53,112 nt of DNA. Origin: Clostridia bacterium. Its GTDB lineage: Bacteria; Bacillota; Clostridia; Christensenellales; Aristaeellaceae. The DNA is taken from the NCBI GenBank assembly GCA_016296675.1, contig JAEDIV010000003.1, forward strand, positions 1-53,112, read 5' to 3'. The notes below the pieces were generated by a model, which was not told the origin of the DNA, ran no database searches, and saw only the letters and a program-made list of their open reading frames with translations. Shown piece by piece: positions 1 to 8,158 of the stretch (position 1 is the stretch's first letter; each line of letters starts with the position of its first letter). Made by a program: the position numbers and the translations under genes.

Positions 1-67
1 CGGGTTTCCCGTCCCGCTGTGTTGCTTTTTTGAGGTTTTATTCTTAATGAGACAAACCCTTCTTTTA

Positions 68-1396
68 TCAAAGGTATGTCCATTTCACCATGAACATGTA
101 GCTTGAGTAGATGAAAAACGCTGCCCAAATGATCGGCGCCAGATATTTGTATACGCTGTTTTTCTTCATAAGTGTCGCCGCAAACGGATAAAGACAATAC
201 ATTGCGCTTATGTATCTTGGCCCGCTTATCAGCATTGTTGGAGAGAGCGTAACAAACAGATAAACAATTGAATAAGCAAAATCTTCCGGATGCACGTCCT
301 TTTTGACGAGGAAAACGATCAATACCGCAAGAAGAATCGCAGCGCACTGAGGAAGATATACGCCGAACTGATACCAGTCTACAAACGGATAGAAAAGATA
401 GCGGATAGAATAGGCCGCGGTTTTATAAATATTTCCGGCTTCCTGTCCCCAGTGGTATTTCTGATATTCGAGAAATTTGAAAGGATCACCGGTTACAATT
501 TTATTGACAAGAAGATACAGCGCAAATCCCGTAAGAATCAGAAGACATTTTGAAAAACTGATAACTGAAACCTTCAAAGCACGCTTAAAACGCTGACGCT
601 TGTCCCACGCTCTTCGTATATACCCAAGATGTGAGCGGATCATTTCAAAAAACACGCATACGGCTACTGCAGCGCCGGGAAGCCTTGTGAGCGAACTAAG
701 AGCGCCTAATAACAGCGCAAGCCAGAAATGCCGTTTTCGGGCGAAATAGATGCATGCCACCGTTAAGAACAGAAATAAAGACTCCGTATAGGGAACCGAA
801 TAGAAAACTGCGCCCATGGAAAACATCATAAGCCATACGGATATTGCTGCAGTCTTTTTTCCGTATGCCTGAAAGGCAATCTCATAAAGGAAAAACGCCG
901 CAAGCAAAAGGCAAACATTCGAAATTACCGCAGATGAAATCAAAGAATCTCCTGTAATTGAGTTTAGAAGCCGGATCAGCGTTGGAAACAGGGGATAAAA
1001 CACGATGTGAAGCCTTGCGTCACCTTCGTTTACATATCCGTTTTCTGCAATACCGATATAATGAGCGGCATCCCACTGTTTGAAGATAAACTCGCTGTGT
1101 TCAAAAAGGTGCGACGGCTTTCCTTCAAGCATAAAACCGATCTGGGCAATTAATAAAATAGATAATCTCGATAATAAAAACGCGAGAAACACATGAAGGA
1201 GGATATCCTTTATGCGTTTCTCGTTTTTATCCGCCGTACAGATCGGCCCGAAAAGAAAATTGTCCAATTTGGGATTGTTCGTGTAAAGCATGAATGCCCG
1301 AAAGAAATAGGCAAAGACCGCTGCGAAAAAAGAGTAGAGATAGAGCAATGTAACGATATAGGGATAAACTGCGATAATGATGTCCCTTACATTCAT
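68..1396 (-). CDS. PIG-V/Gpi18-like membrane mannosyltransferase
   Basis: 442 aa polytopic membrane protein. It resembles the PIG-V (GPI mannosyltransferase 2) family of GT-C glycosyltransferases, which use a polyprenyl-phosphate sugar donor outside the membrane. Visible family features are a WDAAHY motif near residue 108, the PYTESLF motif near residue 202, and about ten hydrophobic segments. Its start overlaps the stop of the upstream gene as ATGA (1393-1396), so the two are translationally coupled. It is the last gene of the cdaA-cdaR operon, an unusual place for a glycosyltransferase. The acceptor is unknown; a cell-envelope glycan or glycolipid is an inference. The family call is fairly firm, the sugar is not. 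Confidence 0.8.
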   Translation of the reverse strand: MNVRDIIIAVYPYIVTLLYLYSFFAAVFAYFFRAFMLYTNNPKLDNFLFGPICTADKNEKRIKDILLHVFLAFLLSRLSILLIAQIGFMLEGKPSHLFEHSEFIFKQWDAAHYIGIAENGYVNEGDARLHIVFYPLFPTLIRLLNSITGDSLISSAVISNVCLLLAAFFLYEIAFQAYGKKTAAISVWLMMFSMGAVFYSVPYTESLFLFLTVACIYFARKRHFWLALLLGALSSLTRLPGAAVAVCVFFEMIRSHLGYIRRAWDKRQRFKRALKVSVISFSKCLLILTGFALYLLVNKIVTGDPFKFLEYQKYHWGQEAGNIYKTAAYSIRYLFYPFVDWYQFGVYLPQCAAILLAVLIVFLVKKDVHPEDFAYSIVYLFVTLSPTMLISGPRYISAMYCLYPFAATLMKKNSVYKYLAPIIWAAFFIYSSYMFMVKWTYL

Positions 1397-1869
1397 CTTG
1401 TGCTTTTTCTCCTTGGGGCAGTCGAGCGTCTCTTGGAAGAGGTGACTTCAAACGGGTCAGCGCTTTTCTTTTTTCTTACATCAAATACATCGTCGTCTTC
1501 TTCATCGTCTTCTTCATCATAGGCGGCTTTCTTGCGCTTGACGATGGTTGATGGCACAACGTATTTTCCGTCTTTGGTTCGCTTTGAAGTTTTTTCAAGA
1601 TAATCGTCATATACTTCATCATCTATGACCATGCGTTTTTTCCTGAACCACCACCAGAAGGGGCGCCAGCGAATCAGATAGATAACGGTATCCGTCACGA
1701 CGCCAAAGATTAGAAGCATGACAAGAAGACTCAGCCAGCTTTGAGAAAACCATCTGAGCACGCTTCCGCCGCTTCCGCCGCTGAACAGCGCCCAAACGCT
1801 GTTAAACAGGTTCTGTAGCCACCCGAGCAATATTTGCAGAAAATCGGCGGCAAAGCCGTTGTTCGTCAT
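1393..1869 (-). CDS. Membrane protein with acidic/basic cytoplasmic tail, unknown function
   Basis: 158 aa with no family I recognise. Residues 1-45 are amphipathic and hydrophobic with a Gly/Ser-rich stretch. A clear membrane segment spans about 47-67. An aromatic-basic patch (RWRPFWWWFRKKR) follows, then a charged tail with an acidic run (EEDDEEDDD, about 120-128) and a Lys/Arg/Ser-rich end. The acidic run is encoded by a short tandem repeat. It starts one base after the cdaR stop with a GGAGG site and overlaps the mannosyltransferase start by ATGA. The context suggests a partner of CdaA/CdaR or of the glycosyltransferase, but nothing in the sequence proves it. Confidence 0.7.
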   Translation of the reverse strand: MTNNGFAADFLQILLGWLQNLFNSVWALFSGGSGGSVLRWFSQSWLSLLVMLLIFGVVTDTVIYLIRWRPFWWWFRKKRMVIDDEVYDDYLEKTSKRTKDGKYVVPSTIVKRKKAAYDEEDDEEDDDVFDVRKKKSADPFEVTSSKRRSTAPRRKSTR

Positions 1870-1870
1870 T

Positions 1871-3181
1871 TTACTCCTCCATTGGCGTTACAACATTGCG
1901 TTTCGAATCAGTAATCACAACTTTAATGAACTGCGGTGTAATTAAGTCGTATGAGAGCTCGGAATTGTTCCCGATAAACACAGGAAGATGATATGTGCCT
2001 TTTACAAGGTTTGACATGTCAGCATATACATAAACGTCTTCCCTCGTAAACTCATTCACTTTGGAATAAGCGCCTGTTGCCATAACGGATACTGTACTGG
2101 GCATGAGCATTGCTTCATATTCATCGCCGAGCCCAAGAACCTGGACAGGAACATTGCTGACAGCGGCAGATGAGACTTTTTCTTTCAGCGTAATGGTCAT
2201 ATAAACTTGATTGGTAGACATGAATTTGAATTCCGGAAGCTTGGAAAGAGACAATCGCTTCGTGTATGTTTTATTTAGAACGGGCATATTATCGGGAATT
2301 TCAACAGGAAGCTCATCAATTTCATCAAGCAGCGCACTCTGCGCGGCAACCGTGATCGAAGCGGGCTGGAACGTGATTTCTTCTATTTCAAATCCATCCG
2401 CGACGATAATCTGGCTTGCGTCGGCAGTAACGGGAAGCTCCTTGGTTGGGTACACTTCAATACTTACAGAACAAGTACTGGAAGAACGGGTAAGAAGACG
2501 GGTATTCAGGGATTCTCCGTCAGAGTCCTGAAGTCTCAGGATTGCTGCGCGTCTGAAGGGCGCAGCCTGTCCGGTGATATCTACCTGGGCAACGGCTCTT
2601 GATGCACCCTGGACTATGGAAGCGGGGCCTGAAACGGTCACTGTCTGAGGGTTCATGCTATCTTCATTGACAGAATACCAGTAATTGTCCTTGGTCGTTC
2701 CCGTCATTTCAATATCGATGGGCACTTCTCGGCTGTCGATATATTCAAACATAACGGAAATGGATTCGGGATAGAGGTTGGTTACGGTTCCGTGCGTGGA
2801 GGTAGCAGTAAGTGGAATTTCATGCATGCCGGAAGACCGGACATTGCTCACATCCAGAAACACATACACATTTTCATTGGAGAGATTTGCGTATTCTTTC
2901 TGAGAGACGTCGACTTTGGCGTCTATCGCGCCCTGAAATTCACTGTATATGTCCGTGGCAAGCGCAAGACCGTTGTTATTGAGCGTAGTTGTACCGGTAA
3001 CAGAAACGCTCAGGTTTTCGACAAATCTCGATCTTGTCAGATCCGGCGTTGTGTCAATGATGTAGGCCCAGATGAGCATTGCCAAAACAACGCTGAGGAT
3101 TTTCAGAAAAATTCTGTGCAACAGCGCTTCTTTCAATCTGTAAAGCCATTCAAGGATTCTGGATCCGTTTATCTTTTTCAA
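1871..3181 (-). CDS. cdaR: CdaR-like YbbR-domain regulator of diadenylate cyclase
   Basis: 436 aa. One N-terminal membrane segment (about 24-43) is followed by a long extracytoplasmic part made of repeated YbbR-type beta domains. In other Firmicutes CdaR binds and modulates the c-di-AMP synthase CdaA; that role is inferred here from the fold and from the position directly after cdaA (26 bases apart). The start is TTG at 3179-3181, preceded by GAGGAGG at a 7-base distance, so a weak start codon is offset by a strong SD. The classical third gene glmM is absent from this locus. Confidence 0.88.
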   Translation of the reverse strand: MKKINGSRILEWLYRLKEALLHRIFLKILSVVLAMLIWAYIIDTTPDLTRSRFVENLSVSVTGTTTLNNNGLALATDIYSEFQGAIDAKVDVSQKEYANLSNENVYVFLDVSNVRSSGMHEIPLTATSTHGTVTNLYPESISVMFEYIDSREVPIDIEMTGTTKDNYWYSVNEDSMNPQTVTVSGPASIVQGASRAVAQVDITGQAAPFRRAAILRLQDSDGESLNTRLLTRSSSTCSVSIEVYPTKELPVTADASQIIVADGFEIEEITFQPASITVAAQSALLDEIDELPVEIPDNMPVLNKTYTKRLSLSKLPEFKFMSTNQVYMTITLKEKVSSAAVSNVPVQVLGLGDEYEAMLMPSTVSVMATGAYSKVNEFTREDVYVYADMSNLVKGTYHLPVFIGNNSELSYDLITPQFIKVVITDSKRNVVTPMEE

Positions 3182-3207
3182 AGGATTTCCTCCTCAGTCA
3201 ATGCCGA

Positions 3208-4083
3208 TCATTGTTCCAACTGTTTGGTCTTGTCGCTGGGCTTAAGAAGATATGTTTTTCTTCCCTGCGAAAGCTTATCGTGAGCAAAGATTTCGGTCAA
3301 GATCTGGGTGAGCGCTTTATTGTCGATATAGCGGGTAAGCTTTCCTTCACGAGCCATGGAAATAATGCCTGTTTCTTCTGAAACAATCAGGGAGATGGCG
3401 TCTGTTGTCTCAGTAATGCCGATTGCGGCGCGATGACGGGTTCCGAGCTCCTTGGATATGGTCGGGTCGTCTGAAAGCTGAAGAATGCAGGCCGAGGCTT
3501 GAATTCTTCTGTTTCTGATAATGGTCGCGCCGTCATGCAAAGGCGTATTCGGCTCAAAAATATTTTCAATCAGCGGCGCGGTAATTTCTGCATCGATATA
3601 TGTTCCTGTTTCTTCAAATTCACGAAGGCCGGTTTTTCGCTCGATAACAATCAGCGCGCCGATGCGCTTTCTGCTCATATTGGTCATTGCCTGCACAATT
3701 GCTGCAACACAGTCATCGACAGAGCGCGCATTGGCCTTGGCGGAAGAGTGGGGGAGCGTCGAGCGCCTTCCGATCTGCTCAAGGGTACGCCGAAGTTCAG
3801 GCTGAAACAGAATTACAATTACCAGTACGCCGGTATTGATAAACTGCTGAAGCGCCCAGCTGAAAACGTTCAATTCAAGAATTCTGCTGAGCCAGGTGCA
3901 AACGAAAAAAACGCCGATGCCTTTAAATACACTGCTGGCTCGCGTGCGCAAAAGAACACTGATCAGATAATATATAAGTACTGCAATAATTATGATATCC
4001 AGATAGTTTCGCCAGTCCGGATATAAAAACAGGTTTTCATACAAGCCTCGGATGCTGAGCCATAAGGAATGCAGGTATTTCAA
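3208..4083 (-). CDS. cdaA: Diadenylate cyclase CdaA (c-di-AMP synthase)
   Basis: Makes cyclic di-AMP from two ATP at the membrane. The protein (291 aa from the chosen start) has three N-terminal membrane helices and a DAC domain with the signature LHDGATII and the RHRAA motif, both needed for ATP binding and catalysis. I chose the TTG at 4081-4083 because GGGGAGGTG lies 5 bases upstream and the protein then begins MKYLHSLW, as usual for the family. The open frame reaches 4200, but that extension has no SD and is poor in family-like sequence. It is first in an operon with cdaR, a membrane protein and a mannosyltransferase. Confidence 0.95.
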   Translation of the reverse strand: MKYLHSLWLSIRGLYENLFLYPDWRNYLDIIIIAVLIYYLISVLLRTRASSVFKGIGVFFVCTWLSRILELNVFSWALQQFINTGVLVIVILFQPELRRTLEQIGRRSTLPHSSAKANARSVDDCVAAIVQAMTNMSRKRIGALIVIERKTGLREFEETGTYIDAEITAPLIENIFEPNTPLHDGATIIRNRRIQASACILQLSDDPTISKELGTRHRAAIGITETTDAISLIVSEETGIISMAREGKLTRYIDNKALTQILTEIFAHDKLSQGRKTYLLKPSDKTKQLEQ

Positions 4084-4116
4084 ATTGACACCTCCCCGTA
4101 GTTCACCACACTTACT

Positions 4117-4145
4117 ATTATAATGCAAATTCCAATGAAACGGAA
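4117..4145 (-). promoter_or_regulatory. Putative sigma-A promoter of the cdaA operon
   Basis: On the minus strand a perfect -10 TATAAT (4117-4122) lies 17 bases after a weak -35 TTCCGT (4140-4145). Just upstream, TTTATCG and CGATAAA form a 7-bp inverted repeat (about 4149-4170), which may be an operator or a weak hairpin. No c-di-AMP riboswitch is visible. Confidence 0.45.
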
Positions 4146-4209
4146 TAGATTTATCGAATTTTTCCGATAAAATTTCGCATGAAATACCTGTAAAGAACAA
4201 AAATTTGCT

Positions 4210-4704
4210 TCATCGCTCCGGATTCTGATTTTTAAGGATAAAGGAAAACTCATCCAGGCAATGACACAGCGCGTCTTCAGCATCCTTCGCCGGATATCCG
4301 GACCTGTAATGCATTTCCAGCCTCTCCGCAGAAGTGATCGTCTTTGAAAGATAGTGCCTTTTAAGCGGTGAAGCCGCATCTCCAAAGGAACTTTGAAAAG
4401 CGTTCAACATGCAATCGAGCGAGTAAAGGTATGTCTTCAGCTCCGGAAGCAGCTTTTCTTCTATTTGTGCTCCGGCATACTGCATTTTCACGCCGATCCG
4501 GGCGCATTTTGCCATTTCAATTTCAATCATCTCGAAAAAACCGGCCTTTGCTTTTTCTTCATTTTGCTTCGCTGTGTTTACGAAATGAACTGCGTATCCG
4601 GCCGTTCCGATAAAAAACGCCAATACAACAACAAACGCAAAGCCTGAGCGGAAAAACCTGTCCGCCTTTGACCTTGCGTTTTGAATCATGACACGGTGTT
4701 TCAT
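4210..4704 (-). CDS. Single-pass membrane protein, unknown function
   Basis: 164 aa from the chosen start. A basic N-terminus is followed by one membrane segment (about residues 20-43 of MKHRVMIQ...), then a mostly helical, charged extracytoplasmic or cytoplasmic domain of about 115 residues with three Cys. I recognise no family. The start is ATG 4704-4702, with AAGGAG 10 bases upstream; an in-frame GTG at 4713 touches the SD and is less likely. The start region lies in a 10-bp inverted repeat (4703-4741). The gene has its own promoter and is monocistronic, between the MBL operon and cdaA. Confidence 0.7.
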   Translation of the reverse strand: MKHRVMIQNARSKADRFFRSGFAFVVVLAFFIGTAGYAVHFVNTAKQNEEKAKAGFFEMIEIEMAKCARIGVKMQYAGAQIEEKLLPELKTYLYSLDCMLNAFQSSFGDAASPLKRHYLSKTITSAERLEMHYRSGYPAKDAEDALCHCLDEFSFILKNQNPER

Positions 4705-4741
4705 ATTTCGCACACTCCTTCATATTTTGTATGCGAAATAT
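4703..4741 (-). promoter_or_regulatory. Inverted repeat with the SD in its loop and the start codon in its stem
   Basis: In the mRNA, ATATTTCGCA (4741-4732) pairs perfectly with TGCGAAATAT (4712-4703). The 19-base loop carries the AAGGAG site (about 4715-4720), and the AUG (4704-4702) begins in the 3' arm. Such a hairpin could hold translation of the downstream membrane protein low. The same symmetric sequence could instead be a DNA operator just after the promoter. Confidence 0.55.
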
Positions 4742-4759
4742 ATATGTGTGTCTTTTCAT

Positions 4760-4788
4760 TTTATACCGTATTTTAGGTTAATAGTCAA
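4760..4788 (-). promoter_or_regulatory. Sigma-A promoter for the 4210-4704 gene
   Basis: On the minus strand TTGACT (4783-4788), a 17-base spacer and TATAAA (4760-4765). The -35 element lies within the last codons of the MBL hydrolase gene, whose stop is at 4778. Confidence 0.6.
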
Positions 4789-5395
4789 AAATCACAGCGC
4801 CTGTAAGATCCTGGACATTTGCGCTGGTCGAATGCAAGTATTTTGCGTTCATAAGGCTTGCAAATCTCTTTTCGTCCGCAATTGGGAAATTGATGGCAGG
4901 GGTTAAAAAGTGCATGGGAACGACAGAGAGAGGCGCAGCCAAACGAATGATTTCAATTGCCTCATCGGTCGTAATGGTATACGTGCCGCCGATCGGTATC
5001 AAAAGTACGTCTGCACTTTTGATAAAGCCGGTTTGCTTTTCATCTGTAATATGCCCAAGGTCGCCCAGATGTACAATGGTTTTTCCATCCGCTTCGAACT
5101 TGAAGATGAGGTTGTTTCCTCTCTTTTTTCCGCTTGCCTCGTCATGAAAAGATGCAATTGATGAAATTCTCAAACCGTCTTTCTCATATACGCCTTCTTC
5201 AGAAAGAAGAAGACCGTAGCTGGAAAGTTCATTTACGGCGTTATGATCATGATGACCATGGCTTAAAGTAACGATGTCGCAGTCGACATTCGGAGTTTTA
5301 TAACCAACGGACGCGTCAAAGGGATCTGTGACAATTTTGCGTCCGTCATCAAGCGTCAGCATAAAGCAAGCGTGTCCAAGCCATGTAATCTTCAT
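4778..5395 (-). CDS. MBL-fold metal-dependent hydrolase (UlaG/YtkL-like)
   Basis: 205 aa, a compact metallo-beta-lactamase fold protein of the UPF0173/UlaG-like group. The dinuclear metal site is visible as H46-G-H48-H49-D50-H51, with WLGHACF at the N-terminus, a GDLGH segment in the middle and a late His (PMHF). Substrates are unknown for most of this group, so only hydrolase is safe. Its ATG overlaps the stop of the upstream 123 aa gene (ATGA at 5392-5395), making it the last cistron of birA-nnr-unknown-MBL. Confidence 0.88.
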   Translation of the reverse strand: MKITWLGHACFMLTLDDGRKIVTDPFDASVGYKTPNVDCDIVTLSHGHHDHNAVNELSSYGLLLSEEGVYEKDGLRISSIASFHDEASGKKRGNNLIFKFEADGKTIVHLGDLGHITDEKQTGFIKSADVLLIPIGGTYTITTDEAIEIIRLAAPLSVVPMHFLTPAINFPIADEKRFASLMNAKYLHSTSANVQDLTGAVIFDY

Positions 5396-5763
5396 TTGTA
5401 TTGCATCCTTTCATACAGAAATCTGAAAAATTCAATTTGTTCCTGATCTTTAAGGCGCAAAGCCAGTGCAAGCCCTTCCCGTATTTTTCTTTCTTGCTTA
5501 TCCTTTCCGGATTTCAGAATTTCAGTATAGGCATGATTCATATCTTCCCTTAATCCGTACTTCGGTGTAAGGTAAACAAGGCCGTCCGTTTCGAGCATTG
5601 TAAACCCGGATAACTTGCGCTCAATTCCTTGCATTTCGGCATTTCGCCTTTTTACATCCGTCACAAATAAGCCGTCTTTTCGGGATACACGCAAAAATGC
5701 TCCCGTACCGGAAATGGCTTTCTCCGCTATCTGTTTGTAATAATCAATGGAGTATAAATTCAT
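5392..5763 (-). CDS. Uncharacterised 123 aa protein coupled to nnr
   Basis: I do not recognise this family. It is a small soluble alpha/beta protein with no membrane segment. The N-terminal half (to about 65) looks like alternating strands with a SRKDGLFVTDVKRR stretch; the C-terminal half is helical and highly charged. The chosen start is ATG 5763 with AAAGGA 5-6 bases upstream; the ATG at 5769 overlaps that SD. Its 5' end overlaps the nnr stop (5744) by 20 bases and its 3' end overlaps the MBL gene by 4, so it is tightly coupled in the operon. Confidence 0.75.
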   Translation of the reverse strand: MNLYSIDYYKQIAEKAISGTGAFLRVSRKDGLFVTDVKRRNAEMQGIERKLSGFTMLETDGLVYLTPKYGLREDMNHAYTEILKSGKDKQERKIREGLALALRLKDQEQIEFFRFLYERMQYK

Positions 5764-7240
5764 ACGCATCCTTTATACAATCAATTGTGTCCGTCGGAAG
5801 CATGCTGTATTCGCCGAATTTTTCTTTGGCGAAATCGCCTGCAATTTTATGGATTTCGCTTCCAATCCAAAGCGCATCTTCGATGGGTTTTCCCATTGCG
5901 CAAAGCGCTGAAATGATGCCCGTCAGCGCATCTCCGCTTCCGCCTTTGGCTAAACCGCTGTTTCCGGATCCTGAAATGAGAATCTCATCTCCTTTTATGC
6001 ATACGGTTTTTGCACCTTTTAAAAGCGCATGCGCGCCAAATTTATTGAGCATAACAGCATTTTTTACAGGATCACTTGACATTTCCTTAAGCAATCTCTT
6101 CGCTTCTCCCGGATGCGGAGTCAGGGCATGGTTTTCGTTAAGAAACGCCATTAAATCAGGATTCTCCGAAATAATATTAATGGCGTCGGCGTCGATAACG
6201 GAAGGAATACCGGATAAAAGAATCATTTTAAGAACCTTCTTGGAAGCCCTTCTTGAAAGCCCCGGACCTACGGCAATACAGGATTTGTTCTGAAGCGCAG
6301 AGTGAATTTTCTCGTAAGCGCCATCAGAAATTGCGCCGTCCTCCTCGTCAAGCGCAATGCACATCGCTTCAGGAACAAGCGTCTGATATATCGGCACAAG
6401 GGATTTTATACAAGCAATCGTAACCAGTCCTGCGCCGGTTCGAAGCGCAGCTCTGGCGCACAATGCTCCGGCTCCGGCCATGCCGAAAGAACCTGCAACA
6501 ACAAGCAGATGGCCGTAATCGTTCTTGTGCGATGCATTTCTTCGTTTTGGAAGCGCGCTGAAAAGGTCTTCTTTTTCAATCAATTTTGCGTAATTGCCTG
6601 AGAGATATTCTTTCTTTACGCCAATGGATTCAACGACCACGTCTCCCGTAACGTTTGGCCCTTCGCCCAAAAGATGTCCTCTTTTGAGCCATTCAAACGC
6701 AACAGTTGTATCGGCATGAACGCACGCACCCATGATTTCGCCGGTATCCGAATGGAGGCCGCTTGGAATATCACAGCTGACGACCAATGAGCCTTTTTCT
6801 CTGTCTGCTTCTATTTTCGAAATCAGCGATTTGACAACATCATCAACGTCTCTTGTAAGTCCTGTGCCGAATACGCAGTCCACCCATGCGTTGGGACTTG
6901 GAAGAGAAGAGAGCGCACTGATATCGGCAAATCCGAACACGCACTTTTTGGCAAGCGCACAGTTTTTCTTCGCATCTTCAGTAGCGGGAGGATACACCTG
7001 AAGAACAATTGAGCGGCCGCCTTTTTTGGTAAACAGCCTCGCTGCGGCATATCCGTCTCCGCCGTTGCCGCCTGCGCCGCAGGCGAATATACAGGTTTTG
7101 TCCGCGCCGCAGAGTTTTTTGGTAAGCACATCAACAAGCCGCATTGCTGCGCGTTCCATAACGCTTATGGAAGGAACGCCGGACGCAAACAGTTTTCCTT
7201 CACTTTGACGCATTTCCAAAGCTGTAACAACCGGTTTCAT
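5744..7240 (-). CDS. nnr: Bifunctional NAD(P)HX epimerase/dehydratase
   Basis: 498 aa metabolite-repair enzyme. The N-terminal YjeF domain (about 1-215, with GNGGDGYAAARL near 57) epimerises hydrated NAD(P)H. The C-terminal ribokinase-like domain (about 230-498, with KNDYGHLLVVAGS and a late NSGLAKGGSGDALTG loop) dehydrates S-NAD(P)HX using ADP. Full length for the fused form. It starts 19 bases after the birA stop and overlaps the next gene, so it is the second cistron of the operon. Confidence 0.95.
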   Translation of the reverse strand: MKPVVTALEMRQSEGKLFASGVPSISVMERAAMRLVDVLTKKLCGADKTCIFACGAGGNGGDGYAAARLFTKKGGRSIVLQVYPPATEDAKKNCALAKKCVFGFADISALSSLPSPNAWVDCVFGTGLTRDVDDVVKSLISKIEADREKGSLVVSCDIPSGLHSDTGEIMGACVHADTTVAFEWLKRGHLLGEGPNVTGDVVVESIGVKKEYLSGNYAKLIEKEDLFSALPKRRNASHKNDYGHLLVVAGSFGMAGAGALCARAALRTGAGLVTIACIKSLVPIYQTLVPEAMCIALDEEDGAISDGAYEKIHSALQNKSCIAVGPGLSRRASKKVLKMILLSGIPSVIDADAINIISENPDLMAFLNENHALTPHPGEAKRLLKEMSSDPVKNAVMLNKFGAHALLKGAKTVCIKGDEILISGSGNSGLAKGGSGDALTGIISALCAMGKPIEDALWIGSEIHKIAGDFAKEKFGEYSMLPTDTIDCIKDAYEFILH

Positions 7241-7259
7241 ATCCTCGTTCCTTTCTTAG

Positions 7260-8036
7260 CTAAACATATCCCATGATCCCGCGAACGGAAACGTCGCCAG
7301 CGATGAAGCTTTTCTCGCCTTCATCTGTATCGATAATCAGCGTACCGTCGCTGAGAATATCCTTTGCAACGCCTTCTATCGTTTCCGAATCCGATATTGC
7401 CTTTACGTTTTGCCCGATGGTTGCAGAGAGCGGCTTTATTTCATTCAGAATTGAAGACAGACCTTCATTTTCCCAAACGGCCCGGTCAATTTCGTATTCA
7501 GAAATGAAGAGTTTTAAAAACTCCATCGGCGCAATTTCGATTCCAACCTCTTTTTCAAGGCTTGTAGCAAAGGGGAGATTCTCCGGAAAATCAACGCCAA
7601 GCAGATTTACACCAATGCCTAAAACGGCATAATCGAGGTTCATACCCTTTGTGCGCATCTCGCACATGATGCCGCAAAGCTTTTTTCCGTTTAATACAAT
7701 GTCATTGGGCCATTTGATACGCACATCTTCATTGGTTATCTTTCGAAGCGCCTTTGCGACCGATAAAGCGGCTACAAAGACAAGTCCGCCGGCCAGACGA
7801 GCCGGTATTTCCTTTTGGGGTTTTACAAGGCAAGAAAACCATGCGCCGGCACCGGGCCTTGAAAGCCACGACCTGTCTTTTCTTCCGCGGCCGTTTGTCT
7901 GCGTTTCGGCAATTGCGATCGTGTTATCCTTCGCGGTTTCAGCCATTTCCTTTATGCGGATATTTGTGGAGTCGCATTCATCGTACCTGAATATTGAAAA
8001 CGCCTGATGATTTTCGGTTCGGTATTCAAAATCCAT
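7260..8036 (-). CDS. birA: Biotin-[acetyl-CoA-carboxylase] ligase, class I
   Basis: 258 aa. Attaches biotin to biotin-carboxyl-carrier proteins through biotinyl-AMP. The ligase core is evident from GRGRKDRSW (about 49-57), KWPND (about 108-112), GKKLCGIM and GIGVNL. There is no N-terminal helix-turn-helix, so this is the monofunctional form that does not repress transcription. ATG 8036 has AAGGAGG upstream. It is the first gene of a four-gene minus operon, transcribed divergently from the sulfatase. Confidence 0.95.
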   Translation of the reverse strand: MDFEYRTENHQAFSIFRYDECDSTNIRIKEMAETAKDNTIAIAETQTNGRGRKDRSWLSRPGAGAWFSCLVKPQKEIPARLAGGLVFVAALSVAKALRKITNEDVRIKWPNDIVLNGKKLCGIMCEMRTKGMNLDYAVLGIGVNLLGVDFPENLPFATSLEKEVGIEIAPMEFLKLFISEYEIDRAVWENEGLSSILNEIKPLSATIGQNVKAISDSETIEGVAKDILSDGTLIIDTDEGEKSFIAGDVSVRGIMGYV

Positions 8037-8059
8037 TTTGCGAGCCTCCTTTTTTAGAT

Positions 8060-8089
8060 ATTATAGCATACATAACAAAACACATGCAA
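8060..8089 (-). promoter_or_regulatory. Sigma-A promoter of the birA operon
   Basis: On the minus strand TTGCAT (8084-8089), an 18-base spacer and TATAAT (8060-8065). It is back-to-back with the sulfatase promoter; the two -35 boxes are 10 bases apart. Confidence 0.7.
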
Positions 8090-8099
8090 TTCAATTTTA

Positions 8100-8128
8100 T
8101 TGCCGATCAGACAATTTTATGGTATAAT
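8100..8128 (+). promoter_or_regulatory. Sigma-A promoter of the sulfatase gene
   Basis: TTGCCG (8100-8105), a 17-base spacer and TATAAT (8123-8128). The transcript would start near 8135, about 24 bases before the ATG. Confidence 0.7.
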
Positions 8129-8158
8129 TCTTCCATCAAAAGAGAAGGGGCGCATAAT

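Noticed and set aside
1..67. Possible terminator or gene end at the left edge
   Set aside because: A CGGG...CCCG pair at the very start is too short and cut by the window edge; nothing can be supported.
1193..1522. Plus-strand frame ending in a poly-serine run
   Set aside because: The serine run is the reverse reading of the acidic tract of the 158 aa protein; no domain, no SD.
4084..4209. c-di-AMP (ydaO-type) riboswitch upstream of cdaA
   Set aside because: The space is too short and lacks the conserved core of that class.
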